NCBI RefSeq assembly: GCF_004138325.1
Contig: NZ_SBLB01000006.1
Location: 186,001-250,000 of the forward strand
Origin: Spirosoma sordidisoli
GTDB taxonomy: Bacteria > Bacteroidota > Bacteroidia > Cytophagales > Spirosomataceae
Direction of reading: 5' to 3'
DNA: 64,000 nt
Shown: positions 8,117 to 16,644 of the stretch, in pieces
How the letters are laid out: each line of letters opens with the position of its first letter
How positions within the stretch are numbered: position 1 is the first letter of the stretch
The notes under the pieces: generated by a model
Seen by the model: the letters and a program-made list of their open reading frames with translations, nothing else
Told to the model about the DNA's origin: nothing
Databases searched by the model: none
Made by a program: the position numbers and the translations under genes

Positions 8117-9025
8117 TTACTTATTTATGGTCGAATCGCGGATACCGAGCGCACCCGGGGCCGTTGAATCAGCGGTTTGCCCATTGGCATCCTGAATACT
8201 CTGTCGCGTAGCCGCCGACGCATCCTCGGACCGGTCTGACTCGACCTGCGCGGTTGAATCGGTACTGATGCCGTCGGCACTGTTCTGGTTCTGGCTGAAT
8301 TTCTGAACAATGAGCGCAATGACCAGAATAGCCATGGCGACCATAGCCCAGCGCAACCACCGGACGTTTTCGCGCCGACGATCGCCTTCCGCACTTTTCG
8401 GAATGTTGGGATTGACAATGGTGCCGCTGAAGTTATCGGCTCCCTGCACCTCGGTTTGCGGTCCGGCGGGGGTTTGTAACTCCTCGAATCCGAGCAGGCT
8501 GGATACCGCATCGAGTCCGTCGGGCATGGCTTTGCGGAACTCGCTGGCCTGACCCAGCAGCAGGGTTTGCAGGCTGTGGGCCGTCAGGCCATTTTCCTGC
8601 TCCTGCCGGCCCAGGACACCCATTAGTACCGCGCCGGAGAGCCCCAGCACGGTGCTGACCGACTGCGGTTTCGCCCCACTGTAGGCACTCAGTAACTCCG
8701 TAGAACGGGCTAATTTATCGTCGAAGATCTGTTGTAGAAACCCGTTTCCCGCCCCGGCAACCGCCTGGGTTTCGGCTTCAGTGTCGAGCGCCTGGCTGAC
8801 GTCGAAAGGAGTTTTGCCGTAATCGCCCTTATCCAGAAAGCTAAGGATGGACGACGATCCGCCGGTCGACTGTACCCGCCGGGTCAGTCCGCCCAGCAGC
8901 GTGGGCAGTGCGCCGGTAACGGCTTTGTGTATGGTGGCTGGCGACTCGTTCAGTTCAGCACCGAGCCGGTCGATAACACCGGGTGTGAACTGCTCGTTGA
9001 GAAGCGCTAATAAATGAACGGCCAT
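8117..9025 (-). CDS. DUF937 (YidB-like) domain protein with C-terminal membrane anchor
   Basis: Residues 1-180 are a DUF937 region (LLALLNEQFTPGVIDRLGAEL, TGALPTLLGGLTRRV, LSGAVLMGVLGRQEQENGL), helical and rich in glycine and leucine. A single membrane segment follows at about 226-243 (WAMVAMAILVIALIVQKF), then a polar Ser/Asp-rich tail. The function of DUF937 is not established; in Bacteroidota these genes often sit near OmpA-like, lipoprotein and LysM genes, which fits a stress or envelope role. It lies between the lysM-type gene and the small lipoprotein gene. Confidence 0.75.
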   Translation of the reverse strand: MAVHLLALLNEQFTPGVIDRLGAELNESPATIHKAVTGALPTLLGGLTRRVQSTGGSSSILSFLDKGDYGKTPFDVSQALDTEAETQAVAGAGNGFLQQIFDDKLARSTELLSAYSGAKPQSVSTVLGLSGAVLMGVLGRQEQENGLTAHSLQTLLLGQASEFRKAMPDGLDAVSSLLGFEELQTPAGPQTEVQGADNFSGTIVNPNIPKSAEGDRRRENVRWLRWAMVAMAILVIALIVQKFSQNQNSADGISTDSTAQVESDRSEDASAATRQSIQDANGQTADSTAPGALGIRDSTINK

Positions 9026-9084
9026 GTTTCATAACGTTGGTTGACAACGGATAAACCGGCCCATTGGGGGTAATGTTTATGACA

Positions 9085-9146
9085 ACGTTTCGGCAGGCGT
9101 GTACGGTCACAGCCAGCCGGCCAACCCTACACGCCTACCGAAACGT
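9085..9146 (-). terminator. Long inverted repeat downstream of the LysM gene
   Basis: Arms at 9085-9103 (ACGTTTCGGCAGGCGTGTA) and 9128-9146 pair at 18 of 19 positions around a 24-nt loop. It begins 22 bp after the stop of the leftward LysM gene and ends 60 bp before the DUF937 start. No T-run follows, so it may be a weak terminator, a 3'-end stabiliser or a processing site. Confidence 0.5.
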
Positions 9147-9168
9147 CGGACTTTTGCCTGTATCAGGC

Positions 9169-9642
9169 TTACAGTTGCGGAATCCGCAGCACCTGATCCG
9201 GATAGATCAGGTCAGGATCTTTCAGCATAGGCTTGTTAGCCTCGAAGATGATCCCATATTTCGTGGCATCGCCGTAGACTTCCTTGGCGATTTTAGACAG
9301 GCTGTCGCCCGATTTCACCGTGTAGAACGTACCGGCCGGTGTTGGCTCGGCAACGTCCAGCTGGTTGTCAACGGCCGATACGCCTTCTACGTTACCAACG
9401 GCCAGCGCAATTTTCTCCGCATCCTCCTGCGACTTCACCGAACCGCTCAGGATAACCGTATCGCCTTTGGTCTTCACGGTAAGGGCGTTATAGGCCAGTC
9501 CCAGCTGTTTGACGTGGTCAAGCAGGGCCTGCGCCCGTAGTGGCTCAACCTTTTCGGCCTGTGCCGGATCGGCCGGGGCAGCTACCTGCTCCTTGTGAAA
9601 AATCTTTTCCCCAACACCCTTGAAAAATGATAAGAGACCCAT
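9169..9642 (-). CDS. BON-LysM protein (Kbp/YgaU type)
   Basis: This 157-aa protein has a BON domain (about residues 38-95, LGLAYNALTVKTKGDTVIL...EGVSAVDNQLDV) followed by a C-terminal LysM domain (about 105-155, FYTVKSGDSLSKIAKEVYGD, LIYPDQVLRIP). The order and length match E. coli Kbp (YgaU, 149 aa), a potassium-binding protein induced by osmotic stress. There is no signal peptide, also as in Kbp, so a cytoplasmic role is likely despite the LysM domain. Potassium binding is inferred from the family. Confidence 0.85.
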   Translation of the reverse strand: MGLLSFFKGVGEKIFHKEQVAAPADPAQAEKVEPLRAQALLDHVKQLGLAYNALTVKTKGDTVILSGSVKSQEDAEKIALAVGNVEGVSAVDNQLDVAEPTPAGTFYTVKSGDSLSKIAKEVYGDATKYGIIFEANKPMLKDPDLIYPDQVLRIPQL

Positions 9643-9869
9643 GAGTTAGTAGTTGTTTAATGAAACATGTACACTTAACGGCTGGCAAGTAAGTGAACCT
9701 TTATCATTCAAACAACCCGCTGGTTTTATGTTTGTTTCAGTTTATACCCCCGAAATAATACTAGTATTTATACCTTATAGGCAAACTTCAGGCGCCTAAT
9801 CGGGTTCTATCATCGTTTTACACCCAATATATTATCATCTATTAGAGAACCCATTTCGGTAAACGCACA

Positions 9870-10646
9870 ATGAAGCAAGTTCAACTCACTGCCCTGGTTT
9901 TATTAATCGGCTCTACCCTGGCTATGGGCCAGCAAAAACTGGAAGGCGGGATAAAAGGTGGCCCCACCTTTACGCATGGGTACACGACCATACCCTCCAT
10001 TCCGCTGTCGGCCAGCGTAGCTATTCCGCAACTCGACAACAAAAGCAACGGGATTGGTACCGGCTATTCGTTCGGGATCTGGGGCCGTCAGAATTTTGAC
10101 CGGTTTTACATTCAGGTCGAGGTCGATTACAACCAGTTTATACTGAAACAAAAAGCAAACCTGACGATTCCGGCCGGGCTGGCCGCTGTGTTATCGGGGC
10201 TTTCGCTGCCGCCGGCGGTACCGGCTCAGACCCCCGCTACGGTCAACATAACCTCCACATCGACCCTGGAGTCGTTCAACATACCTATCCTGTTCGGGAA
10301 ACGGTGGAGCGACGGAAAAATACGGGCGTTTGTAGGCCCCAACCTGTTGTTTACCCGCAAAGCCGAAGCCAAACGAAGCACAACGGCCACCATAGCGGGC
10401 TTAACGTTCAACGCACCGGAAACAACTTCTGACCTGAAAAATCCGAATCCGCAGAACCCCTCGGAGCGCGCGCTGGAGGTGAAATCGTTTACCTATGCGG
10501 CAGAGGTCGGCGTAGGCTATACGTTTCTCAACCGACTCGACGTAGACGCGCGCTATGCCCTGCCGGTTGGCGGTGTGTATAAAGACAAGAATATCAAAGG
10601 ATACCTGGGCATAGCGACCCTAAGCCTCGGCCTGCGGCTATTTTAA
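9870..10646 (+). CDS. Outer membrane beta-barrel protein (PorT-like porin family)
   Basis: A signal peptide (MKQVQLTALVLLIGSTLAMGQ) precedes a 235-residue barrel with alternating hydrophobic strands: GGIKGGPTFTHGY, GYSFGIWGRQNF, YIQVEVDYNQF, FNIPILFGKRWSDGKIRAFVGPNL and the C-terminal LGIATLSLGLRLF ending in Phe, as needed for BAM insertion. This matches the outer-membrane-beta-barrel family (PF13568) common in Bacteroidota. A polar, Pro-rich loop at about 105-130 is probably extracellular. The ligand is unknown. It is transcribed alone and ends at a strong bidirectional hairpin. Confidence 0.85.
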   Translation: MKQVQLTALVLLIGSTLAMGQQKLEGGIKGGPTFTHGYTTIPSIPLSASVAIPQLDNKSNGIGTGYSFGIWGRQNFDRFYIQVEVDYNQFILKQKANLTIPAGLAAVLSGLSLPPAVPAQTPATVNITSTSTLESFNIPILFGKRWSDGKIRAFVGPNLLFTRKAEAKRSTTATIAGLTFNAPETTSDLKNPNPQNPSERALEVKSFTYAAEVGVGYTFLNRLDVDARYALPVGGVYKDKNIKGYLGIATLSLGLRLF

Positions 10647-10652
10647 TCAAAA

Positions 10653-10683
10653 CAGGCCTGTCCACGCGGTGTGGACAGGCCTG
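10653..10683. terminator. Bidirectional terminator hairpin
   Basis: A 13-bp perfect stem (CAGGCCTGTCCAC at 10653-10665 with 10671-10683) and 5-nt loop lie between convergent genes. Leftward transcripts meet TTTT directly after the stem; the rightward side is less T-rich. Confidence 0.8.
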
Positions 10684-10685
10684 AC

Positions 10686-11297
10686 TTACTGGCGCTCTTC
10701 GACAAGGGCAAAGCCCTGACCAACGGGACGAAGCCGGTACCGAAGCATACGAACACCGCCGGTAGGCTCAGCGTTGGCGTCGCCAAACTGATAAACCGGG
10801 TATTTACGGCACAGTATGCCCCGCTCAATCCACAAACTGTCGTGACCCATGTAGCCATCGGCTACGGGTAAACGCCAGTTCACGAGTGTCACGTCTGCCT
10901 TACGCTCGGGTAAAAACTGCCAGCCATAGACCCGACCAAACGAACCGCTCCCGTTACTGCTACTATAAATATACAGTTCGGGAAAGCGGTTATTATCCAG
11001 GTCAGCTACTTCGGCCCCCGTAATGGCGCCGTCTATGCGGATCCGAAAGTTGGTTAGCAGCAACTGCCCGCGGTATGCTTTGATGGCTACCTCACGTACA
11101 GCCCCACTGTCCGGTGCGTCGACCGTGAAGGTGTACACGTTGAATCGAAGTGACTGGCTGAACGAAGTCCTTGGTTCGGGCTGGAGTGGCGGCCGGACTG
11201 TTCCCAAAGCGAGCGAAGACTTACCGGAAGCTGACAGCAGAGCCCAGCAGGCTATACTAACAATACCGCCAATAAGTCCCCATAGTTTACCGCTCAT
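10686..11297 (-). CDS. Exported protein of unknown function, PliI-like pattern
   Basis: I take ATG at 11297 as the start because it opens directly onto a signal peptide (MSGKLWGLIGGIVSIACWALL); an upstream in-frame ATG at 11345 adds 16 polar residues. The mature part (about 180 aa) has FNVYTFTVDA, RGQLLLTNFRI, the run GAEVADLDNNRFPELYIYSS, GSGSFGRVYGWQF and a C-terminal GHDSLWIERGILCRKYPVY. The core 'D-N-R-x-P-E-L...S-x-G-S-G-S' resembles from memory the PliI-type periplasmic lysozyme inhibitors and FG-GAP-like repeats, but the match is weak. It is probably periplasmic or on the cell surface. Confidence 0.6.
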   Translation of the reverse strand: MSGKLWGLIGGIVSIACWALLSASGKSSLALGTVRPPLQPEPRTSFSQSLRFNVYTFTVDAPDSGAVREVAIKAYRGQLLLTNFRIRIDGAITGAEVADLDNNRFPELYIYSSSNGSGSFGRVYGWQFLPERKADVTLVNWRLPVADGYMGHDSLWIERGILCRKYPVYQFGDANAEPTGGVRMLRYRLRPVGQGFALVEERQ

Positions 11298-11358
11298 CAA
11301 CTTCGTTCGCTTGTAGTTTCCCACCAATAACGAATCGAAGCGCAAATTAGTTGATTGA

Positions 11359-11697
11359 CTAAGGTTCCAGGAACACCTCGCCTACGCTGGTTAACTGATA
11401 AAGGGTGGGAAGCACTTTCAATCCTCTGGCGGTCAGGTTGTACTCAACGCGAGGTGGTACTTCATTAAATGATTTCTTCTCTAAAACACCAAGTTCAATC
11501 AATGCTTTCAGTTCCTGAATTAGTACTTTTTCACTGATGTCAGGAATCATTCGCCGGAGTTCGCCGTATCGCCGGGTCTCCGTGCCTAGTTGAAAAATGA
11601 TGAAGAGTCGCCATTTCCCACAAATGATATCCAGTGTTTTCTTTAGAGCTGATTGAGTAGAGGGAGTTAAAGTCTGCTTGAGGTTTTGGTCGTCCAT
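11359..11697 (-). CDS. HxlR-family winged-helix transcriptional regulator
   Basis: This MarR/HxlR-type regulator has the family hallmarks ALKKTLDIICGKWRLFIIFQL, RYGELRRMIPDISEKVLIQELKALIELGVLEK (recognition helix) and PPRVEYNLTARGLKVLPTL (wing). ATG at 11697 gives 112 aa, the usual size. A longer in-frame start at 11799 would lie upstream of a -7 promoter box at 11765-11772, so the short form is preferred. I do not see the cysteine expected near the N-terminus of redox-sensing HxlR members outside CGKW. The target gene is unknown. Confidence 0.88.
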   Translation of the reverse strand: MDDQNLKQTLTPSTQSALKKTLDIICGKWRLFIIFQLGTETRRYGELRRMIPDISEKVLIQELKALIELGVLEKKSFNEVPPRVEYNLTARGLKVLPTLYQLTSVGEVFLEP

Positions 11698-11764
11698 AAT
11701 GACTGTTTGTACTAACCTAATGGTTCGTAACGTACTGATTAAAAGGGAATTGCGTCCATATGAG

Positions 11765-11772
11765 CAAAGATA
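11765..11772 (-). promoter_or_regulatory. Bacteroidota -7 element of the HxlR gene
   Basis: The minus strand reads TATCTTTG (consensus TAnnTTTG). Transcription would start near 11758, leaving a leader of about 60 nt before the ATG at 11697 and excluding the upstream alternative start. Confidence 0.45.
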
Positions 11773-12065
11773 TATATTTGTTTGAGAAGAATTACACAAA
11801 CACTCTATAGGTTAAGATTTTTAAGCTTTTTATTCGGCAAAATAGCGCAATGATTACGAACGTATTTTTTATTTCTGCTACCTACAGCGTTCCGGATGCC
11901 CTACTCGCTCCTATCTATACGTCTGATGTATTCTGGTCAACCAGTGCTATTTATCAATACTCTATAAACTCTATAAAATTACTCATTTTATAATTACCTG
12001 CTGACACTCTGTATCATTTTTTTTACGGGATTTGGGATTGATGCCCACGGCGTAGCGCAGCGGTG

Positions 12066-12073
12066 TATTTTTG
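12066..12073 (+). promoter_or_regulatory. Bacteroidota -7 element overlapping the miaA start region
   Basis: TATTTTTG matches TAnnTTTG and ends only 8 nt before the miaA ATG at 12082, so transcription from it would give an mRNA with almost no leader. No clear -33 TTTG is seen at N19-21. Confidence 0.4.
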
Positions 12074-12081
12074 CCAGTCAG

Positions 12082-13005
12082 ATGGCTACCCAAAAAACAG
12101 TACTTGTCATTGCAGGCCCCACTGCGGTTGGTAAAACGGCTCTTTGCGTGCAGCTGGCCAAAGCGCTCGCTACTGATGTGGTGTCTGCCGACTCGCGGCA
12201 GCTGTATCGGGAACTCAGCATCGGCACGGCTAAACCAACACCGGCCGAACAGCAGGGCGTTCCTCATCACTTCATCAGCTCTCACTCCATTACCGATCCC
12301 GTTAATGCCGGTCGGTACGAACGCGAATGTCTGGCCCTGCTGACTACTCTTTTTCAGAAAAAGGACGTGGTGATTTTAACGGGCGGAACGGGTCTGTACA
12401 TCAACGCCGTCTGTTTCGGGCTTGACGATATGCCCACGGTCGATCCGGCCCTGCGGGAACAGTTGTTCACCCGCCTGCAAACCGAAGGCCTGGCCGCGCT
12501 ACAGACCCAACTCCGGGACCTCGACCCGCTTTACGCCCAAACGGCCGACCTGCAAAATCCGGTACGGGTAACGCGGGCGCTGGAAGTATGCCTGGCAACC
12601 GGGCAACCGTATTCATCGTTTCGGCGCCAGCAGGTAGCCGATCGCCCGTTTCGTACGGTCCTGATTGCGCTCGACCGACCGCGCGATGAATTATATGCCC
12701 GGATCGACGATCGTATGGATGCCATGCTGGCTAACAGCCTCCTCGACGAGGTGCAGTCGCTGCTGCCCTACCGCGATCTGCCCGCCCTGCATACCGTTGG
12801 CTACCAGGAGGTTTTTCCGTATCTGGACGGCACCTACGATTACGATGAGATGGTGCGACTGCTGAAACGCAACTCCCGGCGGTACGCCAAGCGGCAACTC
12901 ACCTGGTTCAGGAATCAGGGGAACTACCAGCCGGTTTCCGTAGCCAGCGCATCACCGACTGACGCGCTGGCTACTATTCTTGACCTACTCAACGAGCCGC
13001 ACTAA
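12082..13005 (+). CDS. miaA: tRNA dimethylallyltransferase
   Basis: MiaA transfers a dimethylallyl group to N6 of A37 in tRNAs reading UNN codons. The P-loop is GPTAVGKTAL (residues about 11-20). Other family motifs are DVVSADSRQLYRELSIGTAKP, GVPHHFI, ILTGGTGLYINAV and the C-terminal region LPALHTVGYQEVFPYLDG with KRNSRRYAKRQLTWFRNQ. The length of 307 aa is normal. It ends 8 bp from the convergent rhodanese gene with no obvious terminator between them. Confidence 0.97.
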   Translation: MATQKTVLVIAGPTAVGKTALCVQLAKALATDVVSADSRQLYRELSIGTAKPTPAEQQGVPHHFISSHSITDPVNAGRYERECLALLTTLFQKKDVVILTGGTGLYINAVCFGLDDMPTVDPALREQLFTRLQTEGLAALQTQLRDLDPLYAQTADLQNPVRVTRALEVCLATGQPYSSFRRQQVADRPFRTVLIALDRPRDELYARIDDRMDAMLANSLLDEVQSLLPYRDLPALHTVGYQEVFPYLDGTYDYDEMVRLLKRNSRRYAKRQLTWFRNQGNYQPVSVASASPTDALATILDLLNEPH

Positions 13006-13013
13006 CCGGCTCT

Positions 13014-13307
13014 TTACTGGGCCCGGTAGGCGAGCATCCCTCCGGTCACGTTGCGGACGTTGGTGAAGCCGTTTTCTTCCAAGTACTGTTGCGCCCGGGC
13101 ACTCCGCGCGCCCGACCGGCAGTGAACGATCACTTCTTCATCCTGCAACCCGTCGAGTTCATCGATCCGGTAGGGCAACTCACCCAACGGAATCAGGGTA
13201 GCGCCAATATTATCGGCTTCGTATTCGTTCGGCTCCCGAACATCGAACAGATTCAGCTTTTCGCCTTTGTCGAGCCGTTCTTTCAGCTCCTGTACGGTAA
13301 TATCCAT
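13014..13307 (-). CDS. Single-domain rhodanese-like protein
   Basis: This 97-aa cytoplasmic protein is one rhodanese domain with the active-site loop VHCRSGARSA (Cys63), and FDVREPNEYEADNI near the N-terminus. Such proteins carry sulfane sulfur (GlpE/PspE-like); the six-residue active-site loop fits the sulfurtransferase type rather than the phosphatase type. It is the last gene of the leftward PASTA - T9SS protein - rhodanese run, 20 bp after the preceding stop. The physiological acceptor cannot be inferred. Confidence 0.9.
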   Translation of the reverse strand: MDITVQELKERLDKGEKLNLFDVREPNEYEADNIGATLIPLGELPYRIDELDGLQDEEVIVHCRSGARSARAQQYLEENGFTNVRNVTGGMLAYRAQ

Positions 13308-13327
13308 GGGTATACTGGTTAGTGGTC

Positions 13328-15169
13328 TTACTGTTGCACAATCAGCTTCTGCACTACGGTTCGCTGCCCGTCCGACAATCGAATCAGGTACAGTCCGGCA
13401 GGCAGGTGGCCGATATCCAGCGTTTGCTGGCCACGGCCGGGTTCAACAACAACCAGCAAACGACCGCTCGGGTTCAGTATCTCGAGCCGCCTGAGCTGCG
13501 TATGATTCCAGCGAATCAGACCCGTGGTGGGGTTGGGGTATACGCTCAGCGATGAAGCCGGTATGGGCTCGGGCAAAGCCGTTACCACCGTATCAGGCCG
13601 ACCGCCCATAACGGGCCGGATCATAAAGGCACCCTGTACGTCGAGTGCCGACGACTGCTGATTCTGGGCCCAGCTGGTTCCGCCGTTGTAAAAGATCTGA
13701 CTCCCGAACAGACTGCCTTTATCAAAACCTATCCGGAGCTGGGTGGTATCGCTGGTCGTGACCTGCTGATACCCGACGTAGAAGGTGTCGGTGACCGATA
13801 TGCCCCGGTCGAACGGAAAGGTGATGAATCCGTTGCGGGTTGTGGGATACTGGGTCGCAAACGACTTGCGGTAGATTACCTGGCCAGGCAGGCCGTTGCG
13901 GTTGTTGTAGACGTTGATAGTAAAAGGCTGGCCGCTCTGGTTGATCCGAATCGGCACCAGACACATTCGAACGCCGGCAATCACATCGGGTTTGTTCAGA
14001 ATAAACCGAACAGCTACCTGCTCGCGGGGGCCGATCTGCCGGGCAAACTCCCAGCTTCCGTCATCGTAGGCATAATAATCGTCGAGCGTAGCCACGGCCG
14101 AGAGCGTATCGTTCCGGCGCAGGTTAACCCCCGGTATAGATGGGTTCTGGTCATCGGTCGTGAGCAGATCGAAGGTATAACGCAGGGAAGCCCGCGTAGC
14201 CGAGCCAAATCCACCGGTCAGTCTGGGAACGGCGCGTTTCCGCTGCGAACTCAGCGCCTGAATCAGTTCAGAAGCGGTTGAGGGGTCGTTCTGCAGCACC
14301 TGCCCCGTCAGCTCGTCGCGAATGCTGAAGCGGAGGGTGGTAAAGTTGAAGGTATTGAACAGGTTGTTGATATCGGTCGTGACCGAGTCGGCTATTTCGC
14401 CGGCTGGATTCACGGCATACTGCGCCAGCGGCATGGCCGTATACCGACGCAGCAGCGGGCTGATCGCCTGCCGCATGGCCACGTCTTTCACGAACCGGTC
14501 GGCGCGGGAGCGGCCCCGGTTCAGGTACACATAATCAACGTTCCAGGTATCGAAAGGCCCCGATGCCCGGCCGTAGGATCGGAACCGGAACGCAAAGCCC
14601 GCGTGGAAGTAGCGGGTATCGCGAACGGGGATAAACACCTGCGGAAAGTTATTGTTGGGCGATCCGCCCTCGACCCGCCAGACGGTTTGCCAGGCGCCGG
14701 TCCGGTCCAGAAACTGAAGCGTCAGCGAATCTCCGGGATCGGGCGACTCGCCCAGGCCCCGAATCTGCCAGTAAAAACTCAGGTAAACCGAGTCGGCTGC
14801 CGACAGGCCCGCCAGCGTAACGGGTCGCGACTGCAGGGTATCTGTATAACCCTGCGCCAGCTGGTTGTTCGGTATATACTGCTGATTGTTGGCCCGCAGT
14901 CCATCAAATGTAGCCACCCCTACCGTGGGGTGGTTTATCGCCATGGTATTGTTGATATAGACGCCACTCCCGGGCTCCCAGCGGACGGGGTCGGGCCGGT
15001 CACGACCGGCCTGAGCCGAGCCGGTTGAAAAGTCGTCGAAAAAAGGCAGCGACAGCGGGGTCTGGGCCCACGTGGCCGTGACCATCAGGCTACTGACTAT
15101 CAGCAGAACGATACACCGTAAACGTCGACCGGGCGCGTAGTTTGGCTGATCTGGTAAAGCAATTCCCAT
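13328..15169 (-). CDS. T9SS-secreted beta-rich surface protein
   Basis: After a signal peptide (cleavage near MVTATWAQ) comes a large beta-sandwich region starting LPFFDDFSTG, with jelly-roll-like strands (VYLSFYWQIRGLGESPDPGDSLTLQFLD, HAGFAFRFRSYG). The protein ends with a type A T9SS sorting tail (SLSVYPNPTTGLIRW...GRLLVVVEPGRGQQTLDIGHLPAGLYLIRL...VQKLIVQQ), so it is moved across the outer membrane by the type IX system and anchored or released. I recognise no catalytic motif in the 500-residue body, so it may be structural or adhesive. It is in operon order with the PASTA gene (23-bp gap). Confidence 0.85.
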   Translation of the reverse strand: MGIALPDQPNYAPGRRLRCIVLLIVSSLMVTATWAQTPLSLPFFDDFSTGSAQAGRDRPDPVRWEPGSGVYINNTMAINHPTVGVATFDGLRANNQQYIPNNQLAQGYTDTLQSRPVTLAGLSAADSVYLSFYWQIRGLGESPDPGDSLTLQFLDRTGAWQTVWRVEGGSPNNNFPQVFIPVRDTRYFHAGFAFRFRSYGRASGPFDTWNVDYVYLNRGRSRADRFVKDVAMRQAISPLLRRYTAMPLAQYAVNPAGEIADSVTTDINNLFNTFNFTTLRFSIRDELTGQVLQNDPSTASELIQALSSQRKRAVPRLTGGFGSATRASLRYTFDLLTTDDQNPSIPGVNLRRNDTLSAVATLDDYYAYDDGSWEFARQIGPREQVAVRFILNKPDVIAGVRMCLVPIRINQSGQPFTINVYNNRNGLPGQVIYRKSFATQYPTTRNGFITFPFDRGISVTDTFYVGYQQVTTSDTTQLRIGFDKGSLFGSQIFYNGGTSWAQNQQSSALDVQGAFMIRPVMGGRPDTVVTALPEPIPASSLSVYPNPTTGLIRWNHTQLRRLEILNPSGRLLVVVEPGRGQQTLDIGHLPAGLYLIRLSDGQRTVVQKLIVQQ

Positions 15170-15192
15170 GTAGTCTCTGTACCGGACACGGT

Positions 15193-15969
15193 TTATTGAT
15201 CCGGCTCAATTGGCCCCACAATCCAGAGGTCCATTGTTTCGCCGACGCGGATTCGTTCGCCCGACCGGGCTTCGGGTCGCTGCCGAACTACCGTGCCAAC
15301 TTCCTTCTCGGGATCGTCAACGGAAATTTTCGTGCCAACTTTGAGGTTTGACCCAACAATGGCCGCTTCGGCTTCGTCGAGAGGCAATCCTACAACGTCG
15401 GGAATTGCGAACATCGTATTACCCAGTCCATCGCCAATTTCCAGATCGATGCGCGCGCCTTTCGGTACGGGGGTTCCGGGCACTATTTCCTTGCCGTTAT
15501 AGAGCTGCCGCAGTACCGCATTTTTTGCCACATCGGGCCGGTACGTTTTCTCCCCTTCTTCGAGACCCATCGATTTCAGCATCAGCACGGCACTCCGGTC
15601 AATCATATCGACCAGTTTCGGCATGGGTACCATTGGTGCTACCCGTTTGGTGATGGTGACGTAGATCTTCCGGCCTTCCTTTACTTTGGCATTGGCGCGC
15701 GGATACTGCTGGATAACGGTCAGCGGCTGGGCTCCAGCCACGAAGGTACAGTCACTGACTTCGTAGCGCAGGTCGCGGTCGTTCAGGATATTCTGCATCT
15801 CATCGAGACTCAGCCGCGTCACGTCGGGTACGGTTATGGTCTGGCCATGGTTGGTCGTGAAGGGCAGATAAATAAAGAAAAACCCCAGAAAAAGCGCAGC
15901 GAACAGGGCCAGAATAATGCCAGCATGAACCAGCAGGTCGGTTACTGATCGGGTGCTGATTTTTGTCAT
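15193..15969 (-). CDS. Membrane-anchored PASTA-domain protein (no kinase)
   Basis: A cytoplasmic stub and one membrane segment (about residues 13-35, AGIILALFAALFLGFFFIYL) are followed by three PASTA repeats: TITVPDVTRLSLDEMQNIL (about 42-110), VPMPKLVDMIDRSAVLMLK (about 113-180) and AIPDVVGLPLDEAEAAIV (about 188-250). PASTA domains bind muropeptides or beta-lactams in Ser/Thr kinases and PBPs. Here no kinase or transpeptidase domain is attached, as is usual for Bacteroidota PASTA proteins. It is probably a periplasmic cell-wall sensor or scaffold. A TACTTTTG promoter box lies just upstream. Confidence 0.9.
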   Translation of the reverse strand: MTKISTRSVTDLLVHAGIILALFAALFLGFFFIYLPFTTNHGQTITVPDVTRLSLDEMQNILNDRDLRYEVSDCTFVAGAQPLTVIQQYPRANAKVKEGRKIYVTITKRVAPMVPMPKLVDMIDRSAVLMLKSMGLEEGEKTYRPDVAKNAVLRQLYNGKEIVPGTPVPKGARIDLEIGDGLGNTMFAIPDVVGLPLDEAEAAIVGSNLKVGTKISVDDPEKEVGTVVRQRPEARSGERIRVGETMDLWIVGPIEPDQ

Positions 15970-16020
15970 TTGTAAAAGTAGGGCGTCAGCGGGTGAGGTA
16001 TACGGCTACAGGCCTGCCTG

Positions 16021-16028
16021 CAAAAGTA
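16021..16028 (-). promoter_or_regulatory. Bacteroidota -7 element of the PASTA gene
   Basis: The minus strand reads TACTTTTG (TAnnTTTG), 9 bp after the ribE stop. Transcription would start near 16014 with a leader of about 45 nt, suggesting that the PASTA - T9SS - rhodanese genes can be transcribed apart from ribE. Confidence 0.42.
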
Positions 16029-16036
16029 ACAGAATC

Positions 16037-16639
16037 TCAGACCGGCTGCCGGTAACCGGTCAGCATTTTTTTAATGTACTTCCCCATAATATCGAACTCC
16101 AGGTTGACCACATCGCCGGGTTTCAGATCCCGGAACGTGGTGTGCTCGTAGGTGTATGGGATGATGGTTACCCGAAATCGGTCAGCTTCCGAATTGAAAA
16201 CGGTTAAACTGACTCCGTTGATACATATCGATCCTTTTTCGACCGTTACATTATCGGCCACGCCGGGATCGTACTGAAAATCATACAGCCAGCTGCCATT
16301 CAGGTCCTGCACGCTGGTACAAATGCCAGTCTGGTCGACATGGCCCTGTACAATATGACCGTCGAACCGGCCATTAGCGGGCATACACCGCTCCAGATTA
16401 ACGCGGTTGCCCACGTCCAGCCCACCCAGATTCGATTTGCGCAGCGTTTCATCGACCGCCGTAACGCTGTATCGGCCGTCGGCAACGCTCGTGACCGTCA
16501 GGCATACGCCGTTATGACTAACGCTCTGATCGATCGTCAGTTCTGACGCCAGTGACGACTCGATGTGAAAGGTAATATTGGTGCCTTCGGAGACACGGTC
16601 GGCAACAAGGCCCGTTGTTTCAACTATTCCAGTGAACAT
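16037..16639 (-). CDS. ribE: Riboflavin synthase, alpha chain
   Basis: This trimeric enzyme dismutates two 6,7-dimethyl-8-ribityllumazine molecules to riboflavin. The start MFTGIVETTG is diagnostic. Two lumazine-binding barrels follow: SVSHNGVCLTVTSV / LERCMPANGRFDGHIVQGHVD and KGSICINGVSLTVFNSE / VNLEFDIMGKYIKKML. The length of 200 aa is normal. It lies 5 bp after the methyltransferase stop, so it is co-transcribed with the sugar cluster although functionally unrelated. Some authors call this gene ribC. Confidence 0.97.
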   Translation of the reverse strand: MFTGIVETTGLVADRVSEGTNITFHIESSLASELTIDQSVSHNGVCLTVTSVADGRYSVTAVDETLRKSNLGGLDVGNRVNLERCMPANGRFDGHIVQGHVDQTGICTSVQDLNGSWLYDFQYDPGVADNVTVEKGSICINGVSLTVFNSEADRFRVTIIPYTYEHTTFRDLKPGDVVNLEFDIMGKYIKKMLTGYRQPV

Positions 16640-16644
16640 GATTC

